The notes under the pieces: generated by a model | Databases searched by the model: none | Told to the model about the DNA's origin: nothing | Seen by the model: the letters and a program-made list of their open reading frames with translations, nothing else | Assembly: GCA_030248215.1 (NCBI GenBank) | Contig: JASANG010000732.1 | Coordinates: forward strand, 1 to 64,000 | Direction of reading: 5' to 3' | Length of the DNA stretch: 64,000 nt | Origin: Enoplolaimus lenunculus | Lineage: Eukaryota; Nematoda; Enoplea; Enoplida; Thoracostomopsidae | Translations under genes and position numbers: made by a program | Part shown: positions 1 to 12,100 of the stretch, piece by piece | How the letters are laid out: every line of letters begins with the position of its first letter | Numbering within the stretch: the stretch's first letter is position 1

Positions 1-1262
1 CTAGCAATAAACTGAAATATTGTCTCGTTACTTTTCAATTGGTTTATCCAATCACACAACGGCACGTGTAAACATCAGTGGCGGAACGTTTTCTGGGTTA
101 CTAGAAAAGAGTAAGCTTAACCTTTTAGACCAATTGTTTTGCTTGGCTTAGGCTTAGGCTTAGGCTTAGGAATAAACTCACTCTTACACTTACGGTTAGG
201 CTTAGGCTCAGGCTTAGGCTTAGGAATAAACTCATTTTTACGCTTAGCTTTAAACTTATGCTTAGGAAAGTGCTCATTCTTAGGCTTGGGCTTTGACTTA
301 GGCTTCGGCCTAGGAATAAACTCATTCTTACGCTTATACTTAGACGTAGGCTTAGGCTTAGGGATATGCTTATAATACTGTTCCGCCCCTGTTCTTTACA
401 TTGGCTCAGACAACTAAGGTTTTCTTACGTTTCATTGCCGCTGTTGTATTCAAGCCAACATAACGACTGCTGCCTTCTGTGTCACTTCCAAGCAGCGTTC
501 GCTCATCTGCGCTTCGGAATAAACTCATTCTTACGCTTATACTTAGACGTAGGCTTAGGCTTAGGGATATGCTTATAATACTGTTCCGCCCCTGTTCTTT
601 ACATTGGCTCAGACAACTAAGGTTTTCTTACGTTTCATTGCCGCTGTTGTATTCAAGCCAACATAACGACTGCTGCCTTCTGTGTCACTTCCAAGCAGCG
701 TTCGCTCATCTGCGCTTGAGTCGCTTAAATTTTAATCAGTTCAAAATTTTGAAACGGGATTAAAATTACAAGAAAATCAAACCAAATCAAGCTAGAAAAA
801 TGGTTTTTAATTGATTGGACTACAAATTTTTCAAAAAAACGACTTTTGATATAAATTTGTGCCTGGTTAGCGAACCTGTCGCCGGTTTTACCAGAAAGTT
901 TTCAAACCTGCGAATCAGGCTCGTACCCAGCCCACCTTAGGGGGCTAAAAAATTTTCAGGAAGAGCATACAAGGGTTTTCGTTGACTCACAAGCAATGTT
1001 GAAAATTTGCTACGGGGGTCACAGTTTTTTCCAAGAGAGGCAGAGCTCTACAATTGTCCCTCTCCTTGGTTACAGTCCCGAAACCAATAACGTGGATTCA
1101 AAATTTGTCGTAGGATCATTAATTAGCTTAAAAGTTTAGGCGAACCTAATCGGAAAAACTGGTCATAGTTGCGTTGCACGCATTGGTTAATACAGACAAC
1201 ATTTGACGAATTTACGCGTCTCCGTTGAACGAAAATCACTTTTGATTGGAGAAAAATGTCAC
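1..1262. other. Left edge, non-coding between ARHGEF17 exons
   Basis: Apart from the family C element and its duplication (67-718), I see no coding exon, RNA gene or inverted repeat in 719-1262. By orientation this is an ARHGEF17 intron. Confidence 0.6.
67..718 (+). mobile_element. TTAGGC-core MITE (family C) with tandemly duplicated right half
   Basis: Left end TGTAAACATCAGTGGCGG and right end CCGCCCCTGTTCTTTACA are inverted copies of the family end. Between them lies a degenerate array of TTAGGC/TTACGC hexamers. A 203-base block (313-515) is repeated almost perfectly at 516-718 and includes the right end of the element plus about 115 bases of flank, so there are two right ends (400 and 603). 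The array reads as Leu-Gly or Ser-Leu dipeptide ORFs, which are artefacts. Confidence 0.88.
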
Positions 1263-4200
1263 CTTTCTAAATCCAAATTCGTACAACTCGTTCTCAATAC
1301 GCTGTTATCTCGGCTGAACAACTGCGGTGACATTGGCGATCCAATCAGATTGTGCGCTGCAGCTGCGGTTCCTAAACTGCCGCCGGACTCTGAGCCGACA
1401 CCACTGGTTCCGCTTCCTCCGGCGCCACGTTTCCGATGCAAATGGATTTGATTGCTGTCAAAGCGAACAGGCAGTATTAAATGAAGCAATATTACTCAAT
1501 TTATTTAAGTCATAGGATATGCTTGACCCATAATACCTCAAAATGTACCTTTAATGTATAAGTTATAAGGTATAAAGTACCGAAACTGCGATGCTTCAAA
1601 GGCGAATTGCGCACGAAACATTCTCAGGAGCAGTATTGAATAGTGTGAAACCGGATATTGTTTTCCATGTCCGTTTCCGGTAAAAATCGGTGTTCGTTTC
1701 CATTTCCGTTTTATAGAAATAACGGAAATTGTGTTATTTTTATGTTTCAAAATCAGTCATAATAATCACATATATCTTGCTAATTTTCGTTACAGATATG
1801 ATGCTACAATTGTTTGAAATGAAGCAATAATAACGAAATTTATTCAAAGTCTTTAAAATTTCGATGCATCTGTCATATTTTTTTAATATTTTTGAAAACC
1901 GGTGAATATCTGCACGCGTCAATTTGTGTTGACAGACAAATAAAACATTTTTGAAACTTTTATACTTCAATGTCGGTTTTCCGTTTCCGTCATTTTTACT
2001 ATCCATTTACACCCTAGTTTTTAACCAGTGTCCTTTGACGTAAATGAACTATGCGGACACCTCATAAGACAGCCAAATTTATTCGGTTTGAAACAGAATA
2101 TAAAACAACGAACAACTTCCACGTGTGCACCAATTTAAAGTGATTATAATAAAGACCTGCCCAGTTGGATGCAGGGTGATTGGGCGGTTTACAGACTGGA
2201 AGGCTTAGGCTTAGGATTAGGTTTAGCATTATTGTTCGGCTTAGAGCACACTGTCCCTATATATAATTAACTTCGATCATTTTATTGGTCAGATTCAAAA
2301 TGACCAATCACCAATGTTGATAGATGCATTTCCGGTCGCGTTGTGAAATTTCAAATCGCATATCTTGCGATTACGTTGCTCAATTGAAATAATTAAAAGT
2401 TAATAAAAAATGCAATACCTTGGCACTGCAATCACTGTTAATATTTTAGAGTTTGTAACTGCATTACATGACGACACGTCGACTTCTGGAGTCAAACGGA
2501 CAACGCAGAGTTGACCCAATTCATGACCGTCCGAATTGCAAATCCAAACATTTGGAAATCCCCATTCGTTCACGCCGAATGTCGTCGCAGCACATGAAAG
2601 CTGTTAATATTAATTTGTCCTTAGGATTTGAAGCAGACCAAGCATTGGTTACAATAACTTGCCTGCATCAGTGTCACAATTCGGTTATTTTCTGCTTACA
2701 CTTTGAAGCAATTGGTTATCTTTGTGCACCACACACAAAATAAATTGTGTTGAAATTTCAAAACTTCTATTTTCTTAAATTTACATGACATAAATTTTTT
2801 GTATTTCAAGGCGTTAAACAGCTCAGAAATTTATGTCTAAAATGGATAAAACATAGATGTCTTATATTTAAAAAATTACTGTTGCCAATTTATAAGACAT
2901 AAATTTCTTCCTTTCAAGAAATAATTTTCTTATGTTCAAGACTAATTTTCTAATTTTGATGTATGTAAAAAGGTTGCTTCGTTTATAGTCTTAGGAGGGT
3001 ATTTAAATAATCAAATTTCAGGAACATTTCGGGTTGAGCTTAGGGTCCATCCCAACCTAAGTTTATGTCTTGGACGTATCTTAAGTAAAATTAAGGTATT
3101 TGGTTGAGCTTTAGCCCAATTTTAGAGTCGTTTTCCTTGAAAACATTCGTCTAAACTTTTAGAGATATTTGTCTTATATTTCAGAAATTTTTGTCTTAAT
3201 CGTTCATGAAACACACTTAAATTTTAGACTTTTTAGTCTGAAAATTTTCAGACCCATATTTCTGAAAAAATTAAGAAATAAAAGTCTGGAATTCAAGAGA
3301 TATATGTCTGGAGTTCGTATCACGCCATAATTGTCTTAAATTTCAGGCAGTATTTCTAGAGTATAAGACAATTCATTTTGTGTGCAGTTTAGACCACGGG
3401 TGAACGGTTGCTTGTCATTAAAGTAACAGAGTCACTTATTAGGGCTTACTCTCTGATACATTTTATGTTTAGAACATCCGTTTAAATGCCATGTAAAAAT
3501 TACATGTAACCTGCAAGCATAACATAAGGTGTTGTTTAATCGATAATGTTGAACAAGGATGTTAACAAAAATACATAGCTAGTAATTTTAAGAAACTTTA
3601 AATGAAACATACCAAAACACCGGGACGATTACGTTCTATCGGAACCGTTTTGTAAAATGTCGGCGGTATTCGACGATGAACGAGTAGGGCTAAAATGAAA
3701 TATTTTACTGTTAAACCTGAAGCCTTATTCACACGTGCAACTTTTTACAGTGAGAACTTGCAGCTGCAAGTACTTTTTGGGTTTTCGAACAAAACTTATA
3801 GCTGTAAATTCCTTCTGTGAAAAAAATTGCACGTGTAAATTACAGCTGCAAATTGTTTCTGTCAAAAATTTGTAGCTGCAAATTGTTTGTCAAAATTTTG
3901 CAGCTGCAAATTGGTTCTGTCAAAAACTTGCACGTGTGAATGGGGCTTTATTCAAATACGCACACATGCTAAAGTGGGCCAAACAAGCTACTGAAATTGT
4001 TCATCGCGAACGTTTATAATTTGACGAAAATTCACTCAGTGCCTAATTTGCATATTAATATATATCAATAAAGTTCTTAACCAGCTTACACAATGCTTCT
4101 TTCGCGTCTGTAAAGCATTTTTCCCAAGAAAGTCGTTCGTCGGCATTTCGAAACATCACAGTGAAATTTTCAAGTCCTTGCCTGGAGTTAAAAAATGTCT

Positions 4201-6116
4201 TAAATTTTTAAAAATTTAAATTTTCAAAAATTTGTTTTAAAAAATCTTTTATTAGAAATTTAGGTAAAACTGTTTAGGTTTCATACTGTAATCAGCAGTA
4301 ATGTGACAAACAATTAGTCAACGTTGTGAGGGTTTATGTTTATAAACGGGCCGGCTTGGGACATGTTTTGTCAGTATTAGACTATTGGGTAACATTTTGT
4401 CTGCTAATATTCCCAGTATCATATTCAAAAAGTCGTACTTGTCAGCTACAGTCTTGTGTAGGTCACATTTTATTGTTCAATATAGTATGATATTCGATGT
4501 ATTGTTTGTAAATATACATATATGTTTTAAATTGTCTGCGTACTTGAGTAAACATAAACAAATTGACCAGTTGCATGTCATATGAAACTAGAATTTCAAA
4601 TTTTAATTATGACTCAGTAGTTCATAGCAATTTTGTGTGGGAAACGAATTGGACGGGTTTTATTTGGAAATTCAAAGCACATCTGTGCCTCTGTCGTCCG
4701 ACATTCTACTTGTTATAAAAGCAGGCGCAGATTACATTGCCCCACTGAATATCATATGACATTCCTTGTAACTTTCGAATATCTTATGATATTCGCACGA
4801 ATAATGTCCCACAGTATCACGTGACATATTGGCTCGGTTCTTATACACATTGAACATTTGAAAGCGGTGGTTTGTAAGCTATGCCATATATAACATTCGA
4901 GTTTTGTTTGTTGAATTGATATGAGAGTCCGAATTTTAACGTTGACGTCGAATCAACATGGCATAATCCGTGACCCATCTTTCCCGAATATAACGTGAAT
5001 TTTGCATTAAACAGTGGATGATAAACTTTATAAAGATAACGTTAAGGGAACCTTAATATAGCACTAATACCTGATTGGATAATACAAAAGCGTTTGTGAG
5101 TCATTGCATGGCTCTTAGCAAATCACATTTTGGTCAGACGGACTACTTACTGAGTGGTCACTGACAGTTCCAGAGATGTCAAAAGCGGATTGGTTGACAT
5201 TTCTTTGCGACGCTCTTGGATTTGATCTCGTACGTGGCCTTTTAGGCTTTCTAATGTTGATTCCGCACTCTGAAAACAAAAATCAAAATATTGAACAGAT
5301 TATCAAATTTTTTCACGTTTTACCTTTTATACGTTATTTCGGCCCATTTAAAGATCAGGGGTGGAACGTTTTTCTGCTTGACTAGAAAAGAGTAAGCTTA
5401 CGCTTTAGACTAATTTTTTTGCTTGGCTTAGTCTTAAGCTTAAGCTTAGGCTTAGGAATATGCTCATTCTTATGCTTAGGCTTAGGCTTAGACTTAGGTT
5501 TAGGACTATGCTTATAATGCTGTTCCGCCCCTGTTCTTTACTTTGGCCGTTACTTTTATAATGTCATTACTTGGTTAGGTTTAGGTCTTCAGTGTAGTGT
5601 ACTACCACTGAGAAACGCCGTGTCAAAAACAGCTGATAAGAACCTTAATATTTTGCTACAAGGTCAGTGGTTCTTTTATGTCTTCCACTACATATGTGTT
5701 CGTATTTTGTCGAATTAACTTTTCGAACAAAAACAGATAAGCGCCAAATGTGAGCCACTATCACTAAAAAAGTTCAGTTCCATATTAGTACGCCTGAACA
5801 GTTTAATCTGTAAATAATATCAAATTTAGTCAACAACTTAAGTATTTACTTTAACGTAAGCTGCTTTTCAAAACGACAAAATGGTTAAGTAATTACATAG
5901 CACGTACTTGAGTACTAAAGTCGACACTGAAGTGTAGAGTTTCAGAAACCGAGTCGTTGGCTGTTAACATTTTTGTCCAATGTCTAAAATAATCAATGCT
6001 TACATTATGATCGATACTCAGCAGCTGTACCAGTTCGGAAATTTTGCCCATAACTCGTAAATCGTCTTGTAAATGCGACACTTCGCCTTGTACTTCTTGA
6101 ATCATTGGGAGGCTGT
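1263..6116 (-). CDS. ARHGEF17: ARHGEF17 exons 14-19: post-PH linker and start of beta-propeller
   Basis: Exons 6116-5908, 5269-5151, 4181-4090, 3689-3613, 2600-2419 and 1454-1263. The first encodes a helical linker (QDDLRVMGKISELVQLL). The next two rebuild the segment ending in ADERLSWEKCFTDAKEAL, like the HPDARLGFEQAFDEAKRKL region of the human protein. Exon 17 has FYKTVPIERNRPGVL, and exon 18 has SCAATTFGV..NVWICNSDG, the first blade of the WD-like propeller. Exon 19 (LHRKRGAGGSG to DNSVLRTSCTNLDLE) is a Gly/Ser-rich loop like the long insert in vertebrate ARHGEF17. It ends with two unpaired bases before GTGACA, so at least one more exon lies beyond position 1. Nothing between 1 and 1250 on this strand looks coding. 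Confidence 0.88.
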
Positions 6117-9100
6117 CTGAGAATAGCACAAAAAATAAATATTAGAATGCGTCAGATTGCTATTAACTCTCGATAACTTCTTCAATTTTCTCTTACAATC
6201 AATAATATATCGACTTATAGTCATGGGACACTTTTCCTGTTTGAATTTCAGGTTGCTTTTAGATCACAAGCACACGCTCAATAAGTTCGATATCGGAATT
6301 TTGTGACTCTCAAAACCCGATATCACACCGGGGGGACCATCATCGTCTGGACACGTAGGCTTACAAGGTAGATCCACGGCCACGAACCAACGTGAGGGAT
6401 ACCACTCGAATTCGTCCGCAGAGGTACCCGTTGATCGCACGGAGCGATTCGATAGTGTAGACTACACTGTAAATTTCAGTGAGTTGATTTTAACTCAGAA
6501 TGAGTTGAATTACTCAGTCTGAGTTAGGACTATCAGAACTCAGAATTTTGAGTTGATTCAATTCATTCTGAGTTAATTAACCAACCCGCCCAGAGTCAAT
6601 TCAACTCAGCTTGAGAATCAAATCAACTCAGAGTGAGTTTATGTTTACTGATATTAATACAGAAATAACCAACTCGCTAGCTGAACTGATTAATCAACTC
6701 ATTTGAATTTACAGTGTAAATGCAAAATTTTGGCTTCTATAAGTTTATATTCACCCGAATAGATATGAATTTAAAAATTTGAAAAAAAAAACTACTTTTT
6801 GAGATTTCTAAATCATCCAACGATATTTTCATTAACAATTTGAATCGATGATTTTCAAGAAAATTCGCTTGAACTGCAGCGTTCAACAGTGTTGAATGTC
6901 TAAAACAGAACGGCAGGTCGTGGAACTCATGACCAGTGTTACTTTAAGGGGCGTAACAGTAGATTAAACGTATTCCTAAGCCTAAGACTAAGCGTTGCTT
7001 AAATGTGTTCGTAAGCCTAAGCCTAAGTCGAAGCCTAAGCAAAAAATGTAATCTTGAATCGAAACCTACTCTTTTATGGACAAACCGGAAACCTGGACGC
7101 TCCTTAAAGTAACATGGACCGAATTCATATCCGCTTCAGGATGGCTAACTTGATAATTTAACAATCAATGGTCGACTGCATAACAGCGTTACGATCAATT
7201 TCGAAACGGATTTTACGTCTTGTAGAGATATTGCACTGCGCAGTTTGCACTTTGTTGCTCATAATATACTCTATACAGGCAGTTTCCGGAGCAGGCAGGG
7301 TTGGCGCTCTTCCCAAATTTCAGGCTGAGGGACCGAAACTCACGAGCGTTCCGAACGCAAAGCCAGACGCATTTTAAAACAGAATCGGTGTTTGTTTCAA
7401 CCGGTTAGGATGGGGGCCCCTTTAGGGGTGGGCCCTCAAATGGGGGGTATGGGGGAATGGCTGCTGTGGCCCTGTATACAGGATCGGGTTAAATTTAGCC
7501 AACTTACGTTACACTGGATGATTTGCGTAAAGCGGACGTTTTCGTTTTGATGCTGGTGATAATGAGTTGATCAGAAAACAAAAATAAACATCGATCTTTT
7601 TGCGCTGAATTTGTCTGTAATGCGTAAATCCAAGTGAGTTGATTTTAACTCAGAATGAATTGAATCACTCAGTTTGAGTTAGGACTTTGAGAACTCAGAA
7701 TTTCGAGTCAATAAAACTCACACTGGGAACTAAGTCCCCCAAAATCTGTCACGAAATATTTTCATTAATACCAGGTAATAATAATACAAATAGTGTTATG
7801 AAATTTACAAGTCATTTCGGCAATTTTTTTGAAGTCTGCCACTTGTGTTGCGTCTGGCGTTTGCATGAATTAATGAATGCATTCAAGGATCATGATAACT
7901 TACCATAACTTGAACCAGGTCATAGCGATAAAAGATTCGATTTTCAGAAACCAGCTGAAATGTTATTTTACGTAATTTTAATAATTTTTGTTATGCGTTT
8001 GTTGCGTTTAGAGCTGCTACAATTTAAAATTTGAACGACAACAGCTGATTGACACAGCATAAGCTCGATCCAAACATGGTAATTTGTGAATTGTCTTTGA
8101 TTTGGTTGAGTTTATGCCATGGCGTAGTAATCGGCCAGATCAGGAAGACCGGTCTTTACCTGCTGCAAACTGGTACTGTAGTGACACTAATAAGAGGGGG
8201 GACTGATATTTATTTGGCCTCTCCAGAAGATACCCCCTTGTTATTCGGTTACGGACTGTTATTTATTTTTAACCCATGCTCCTTCGCCCTTCGTTACTGA
8301 TATATATCCGGTACAGTAACGATCCGTTGAATTAAACGTTTATTTGCCTTGTGTCAATACCTTCAGCGATAATACAAGGTTATACTTAGGAATGTACTTG
8401 CAAAAGTTAAGCACGCTTTAAAGTTTCGAAGTCAAATTATTTGGTCATGGACCGTTTATGCGCTACAATTAGGGATAATTGACATTTATGGACTTTAATT
8501 AGAGTTTAGGGACTCTATCAGTTTACGGACCCTTATTAATAGGGATACGGACTACTATTGATTGGGACTCAAAATGGCGACACCCCTCTTGTAAATTGTC
8601 CAATCGCTAGATTGCTTTTTTGAAACATTGAAGCTCCCTCAACCTAAGTTTACTTCTTGGACGTATCTTAGGTTGTAAAATTAGAGTATCGGGTTCAGCT
8701 AAAAGTCTTGAATTCAAGACATAGATGTCTGGACTCTGTATCAAGACATAATTGTCTTAAATTTCAGACAATATTTCTTGAATAAAAGACAATTTATTTT
8801 GTATGTACCGCTAATTGATTCTAAGTTGACCGATTAGCTGTTTAAACTGGGGCTAAAACTCAGGTTTGTTTTTGCTGCTCAAGCTAATAAAATGCCGCTA
8901 GCAGTTTCACGGACAAACTCAACTAATGCGACTAGTAGTATATAGTGTGCTTTTCAGCAAAATGCATACTGTATTCGACAAAATCTAAATTTGAAATCTG
9001 TAAATAATTTTAAATTTAAGTGTAAAATTTTTGAATTCAAATTTAAAATCTCAAACCTAATTTGAACTCACATCATCCAATCCGTCAATAATCGCTTCGA

Positions 9101-12100
9101 TCTCTCGAAGTCGCTGTAGCATTGCCTGTGATAGGCCAGTTTCACCCTGGACCCGGTTTATCTTTAAGGCTAAAGCGTGAATTTCACGGTGAGCTCTGAC
9201 CAAGTAGCCGTGATCAGGATGATCTACCGACGTATGTTTGAGGATTTCCTGAAATCAGGTAAGAAATGACCACAAAAGTTAATTTTCACAACAACAAACA
9301 TATCAGCGTTAATTCTAGTGAGTTGATTTTAACTCAAAATGAGTTGAATCATTCAGTCTGGTCAATAATCATCTCAGAGAGAGATTTAGTTATTTTTAAG
9401 TTATTTTAATGTTTAACTCAGACAAACAACCAGAAATAACTTAATTCGCTCTCTGAGTTGATTAATCAAGTCATCGGAATTTACAGTGCATAGCCATATA
9501 TAATGTTAACAAAGACAGAAAATAGTCGAAAAATAATTGTCTACAACATACATTAATGAGCATTTCGTATCGAGGAACACGTTGAACTGGCATAATCATC
9601 AACGAATCAATCGAGAGTTTATTTTTATGCTCGCGAGCACAACGCTGAAAGGCGGGTAAATTGAAATGCAAAATTTAAAAAAAATTCAATCCGCGTTTAA
9701 ATTCAACTCAACCCGCGTGATCTTATTTTAAGACAGCAAAGTTCAACTTTGTTCAAAATAAAGTAAAAAATATCAGTTTTCGATTCAGAGTCAAAAAATT
9801 GTTGGAGCCGTAAATTAATTTTCAAGCTTGTAAATGACTCTTATACGCTAAAACAAAACAGTTTCGGCCCGTGAGAAGATCTGGGGCGGAACGTTTTTCT
9901 GTGGGACTAGAAAATAGTAAGCTCAAAGGTTTATTCAAATTCTTTTGCTTGGCTTTGGCTTAGGCTAAGACTTAGGCTTAGGAATATGCTCAATCTTACG
10001 CTTAGGCTTAGGCCTTGGCTTATAAATAAACTCTCCTTACGCTTTGGCTTAGGGTTACGCTTACGCTTATAAATATACTCATCCTTACGCTTGCGCTTAG
10101 GCTTAGGCTTAGGCTTAGGCTTTTAGGCTTAGGCTTAGGCTTATGAATAACCTCATCCTTACGCTTAGGCTTAGGCTTAGGCTTAGGAATATGCTTATTC
10201 TTGCGCTTAGGCTTAGGCTTAGGAATATGATTATAAAATACCGTTCCGCCCATGTTCTTTACAATGGCCAAAGTTTTGAAACGCGACCTTCTACTGCAAA
10301 GTTGTTCTGTAAAATAAAGTTTATAAATTTTAGGTTTTCTCTGGTTGAGTAAACTGACCTCCAGGTATTTTGAAAACGCTGGTTTAGTTTCGATCGCAAC
10401 ACGTAACGCATGCTTTGCATTCTTCCAGTTGTTTATAAACGCAGTATAAGCATCGACTACTGCTTGCCGTGTAAACTGCAAAAACATTCGATTAAGAATT
10501 ATTCGCCAACCAAGACCGTAACCCGAGAGGTCTACGCGTCAAGCGATTCCACTTTTATGATTTTTGCAATCGAATTTTGAGAAACTTTTTCAGTTCGTAA
10601 CACATTTATTTTCATTCCGCAATTTCGGCTTATAAAAAATCAGGAGCGGACCGTATGTCTGTGAGACTGCAATAGAGTAAGCTTAATCAATTGGCTAACT
10701 TTTTTGGGTTACGTTTAGACTTAGACTTAGGAATATGTTTATTCTTTGGCTTAGGCTTAGACTTAGAAATATGCTTATACTACTATTACGGACCTGTCCT
10801 GTGCATTGGTCGAAAATGTTTATAGAACAGTGACTCTGTTTTTGCGAAATCCTCGCTAAGCTCCTGTCCAAAACCAAGCTGGAGCATAGATCGGATATTC
10901 ATGGGCGTAGGCAGGATTTTGGAATGGGGGAAGTTATGATCCATAAAACCTCGAAACGGGATGGTTTGTTAGTGTTGAAACTGAAACCGTGTCTAAAAAC
11001 CTCTGTACAAAAGTGCAAACGGGTTTCTACCCCCCTGAAATCAAATTTAGTTACGATTGTGGGTCATGTTGGTTTGGAAGCGTATTAGTCAGCTTAGTCA
11101 CCAGAATAGCTCATATTAAGGTGTTAGGTAATAATCTACTCTGCTTTGCCAAGTATAGGATTTCGCCTGAGGAACAACGCTAACAAATTTCCGTACATTC
11201 ACTGCAATTTTAGTGTGTCGATTTTAACTCAGAATGAGTTGAACCACTCAGTCTGACGAGTTAGGAATATCAGAACTCAGAATTTTGAGTTGATTCAATT
11301 CATTCTGAATCAATTAATCAACTTTACCTAGAGTCAACTTAACTCAGAGTGAGAATCAACTCATCTCAGAGTAAGTTAATGTTTACCGATTTTAACTCAG
11401 AAATAACTAACTCGCTAGCTGAATTGATATTTAAGTTAACTAAAAAATTAACGCGTATCAATGACGTACATTGGTTAGAATGACGTCACCAATCATTTGA
11501 TTATTGTTCCATTGCTCTAATCGTGACGAAAGATGAGCTAAAAAGTGTTCGTGGAGTTCAATTAACTCCGGGATTTGAAAAAACATTTCATCGACCAACG
11601 CTGGTTCGATTAAACTGCATACTTCCGGTCGTTTCAACGGTCGAACGTAACGCTGAAAGGACACGAACATACTGACGCAGCAGACTCTGATGCCTTTGGC
11701 AACTTGTTCATAAGAAGGGGTGAATCTGGAGATCCGCCACCCCCCAGCCAACGTTTGCCCAAAAAAGGTTGGATTTTGAAATTTTTTGCATATTTGGGCT
11801 TCGCACACCCTCCCTTGATCATTCCATGCAAAATTTTGAACGTTTAAAAATTCGCGATATTTTAAGGTTCTAAGCTCATCCCTTGGCACACAAGAAATTT
11901 TTGTCGAAAAGTTAGATAAATTATACGCCATTCCACGCAGTATGCTGAGCTGAGTCGAATGGTGTTGTTTTCAAAATCCAAGCATTTTTAGGTAAATGCC
12001 GCCAGGGGGGGCGGATAACTAAAAAGACCCTATCGGTATAAGTAAGAAGTTGTTCCACTGACCACATGAGGTAGTGGAAGCATGAGGTTCGATTGCTGGC

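Noticed and set aside
125-375. Open frames of Leu-Gly or Ser-Leu dipeptides on both strands
   Set aside because: They are readings of the degenerate TTAGGC array inside a MITE; any hexamer array gives such dipeptides. The same holds for 10020-10487.
67-718. A real telomere or telomere scar near the left end
   Set aside because: The hexamers are degenerate, bounded by inverted ends and recur at a dozen internal sites.
2468-2743. Plus-strand 91-codon ORF
   Set aside because: It is the antisense of ARHGEF17 exon 18 (2600-2419), which has a clear family match and splice sites.
7400-7460. G-rich stretch resembling a quadruplex or regulatory site
   Set aside because: A similar C-rich stretch at about 55925-55970 suggests one more dispersed repeat; too little shared sequence to define it.
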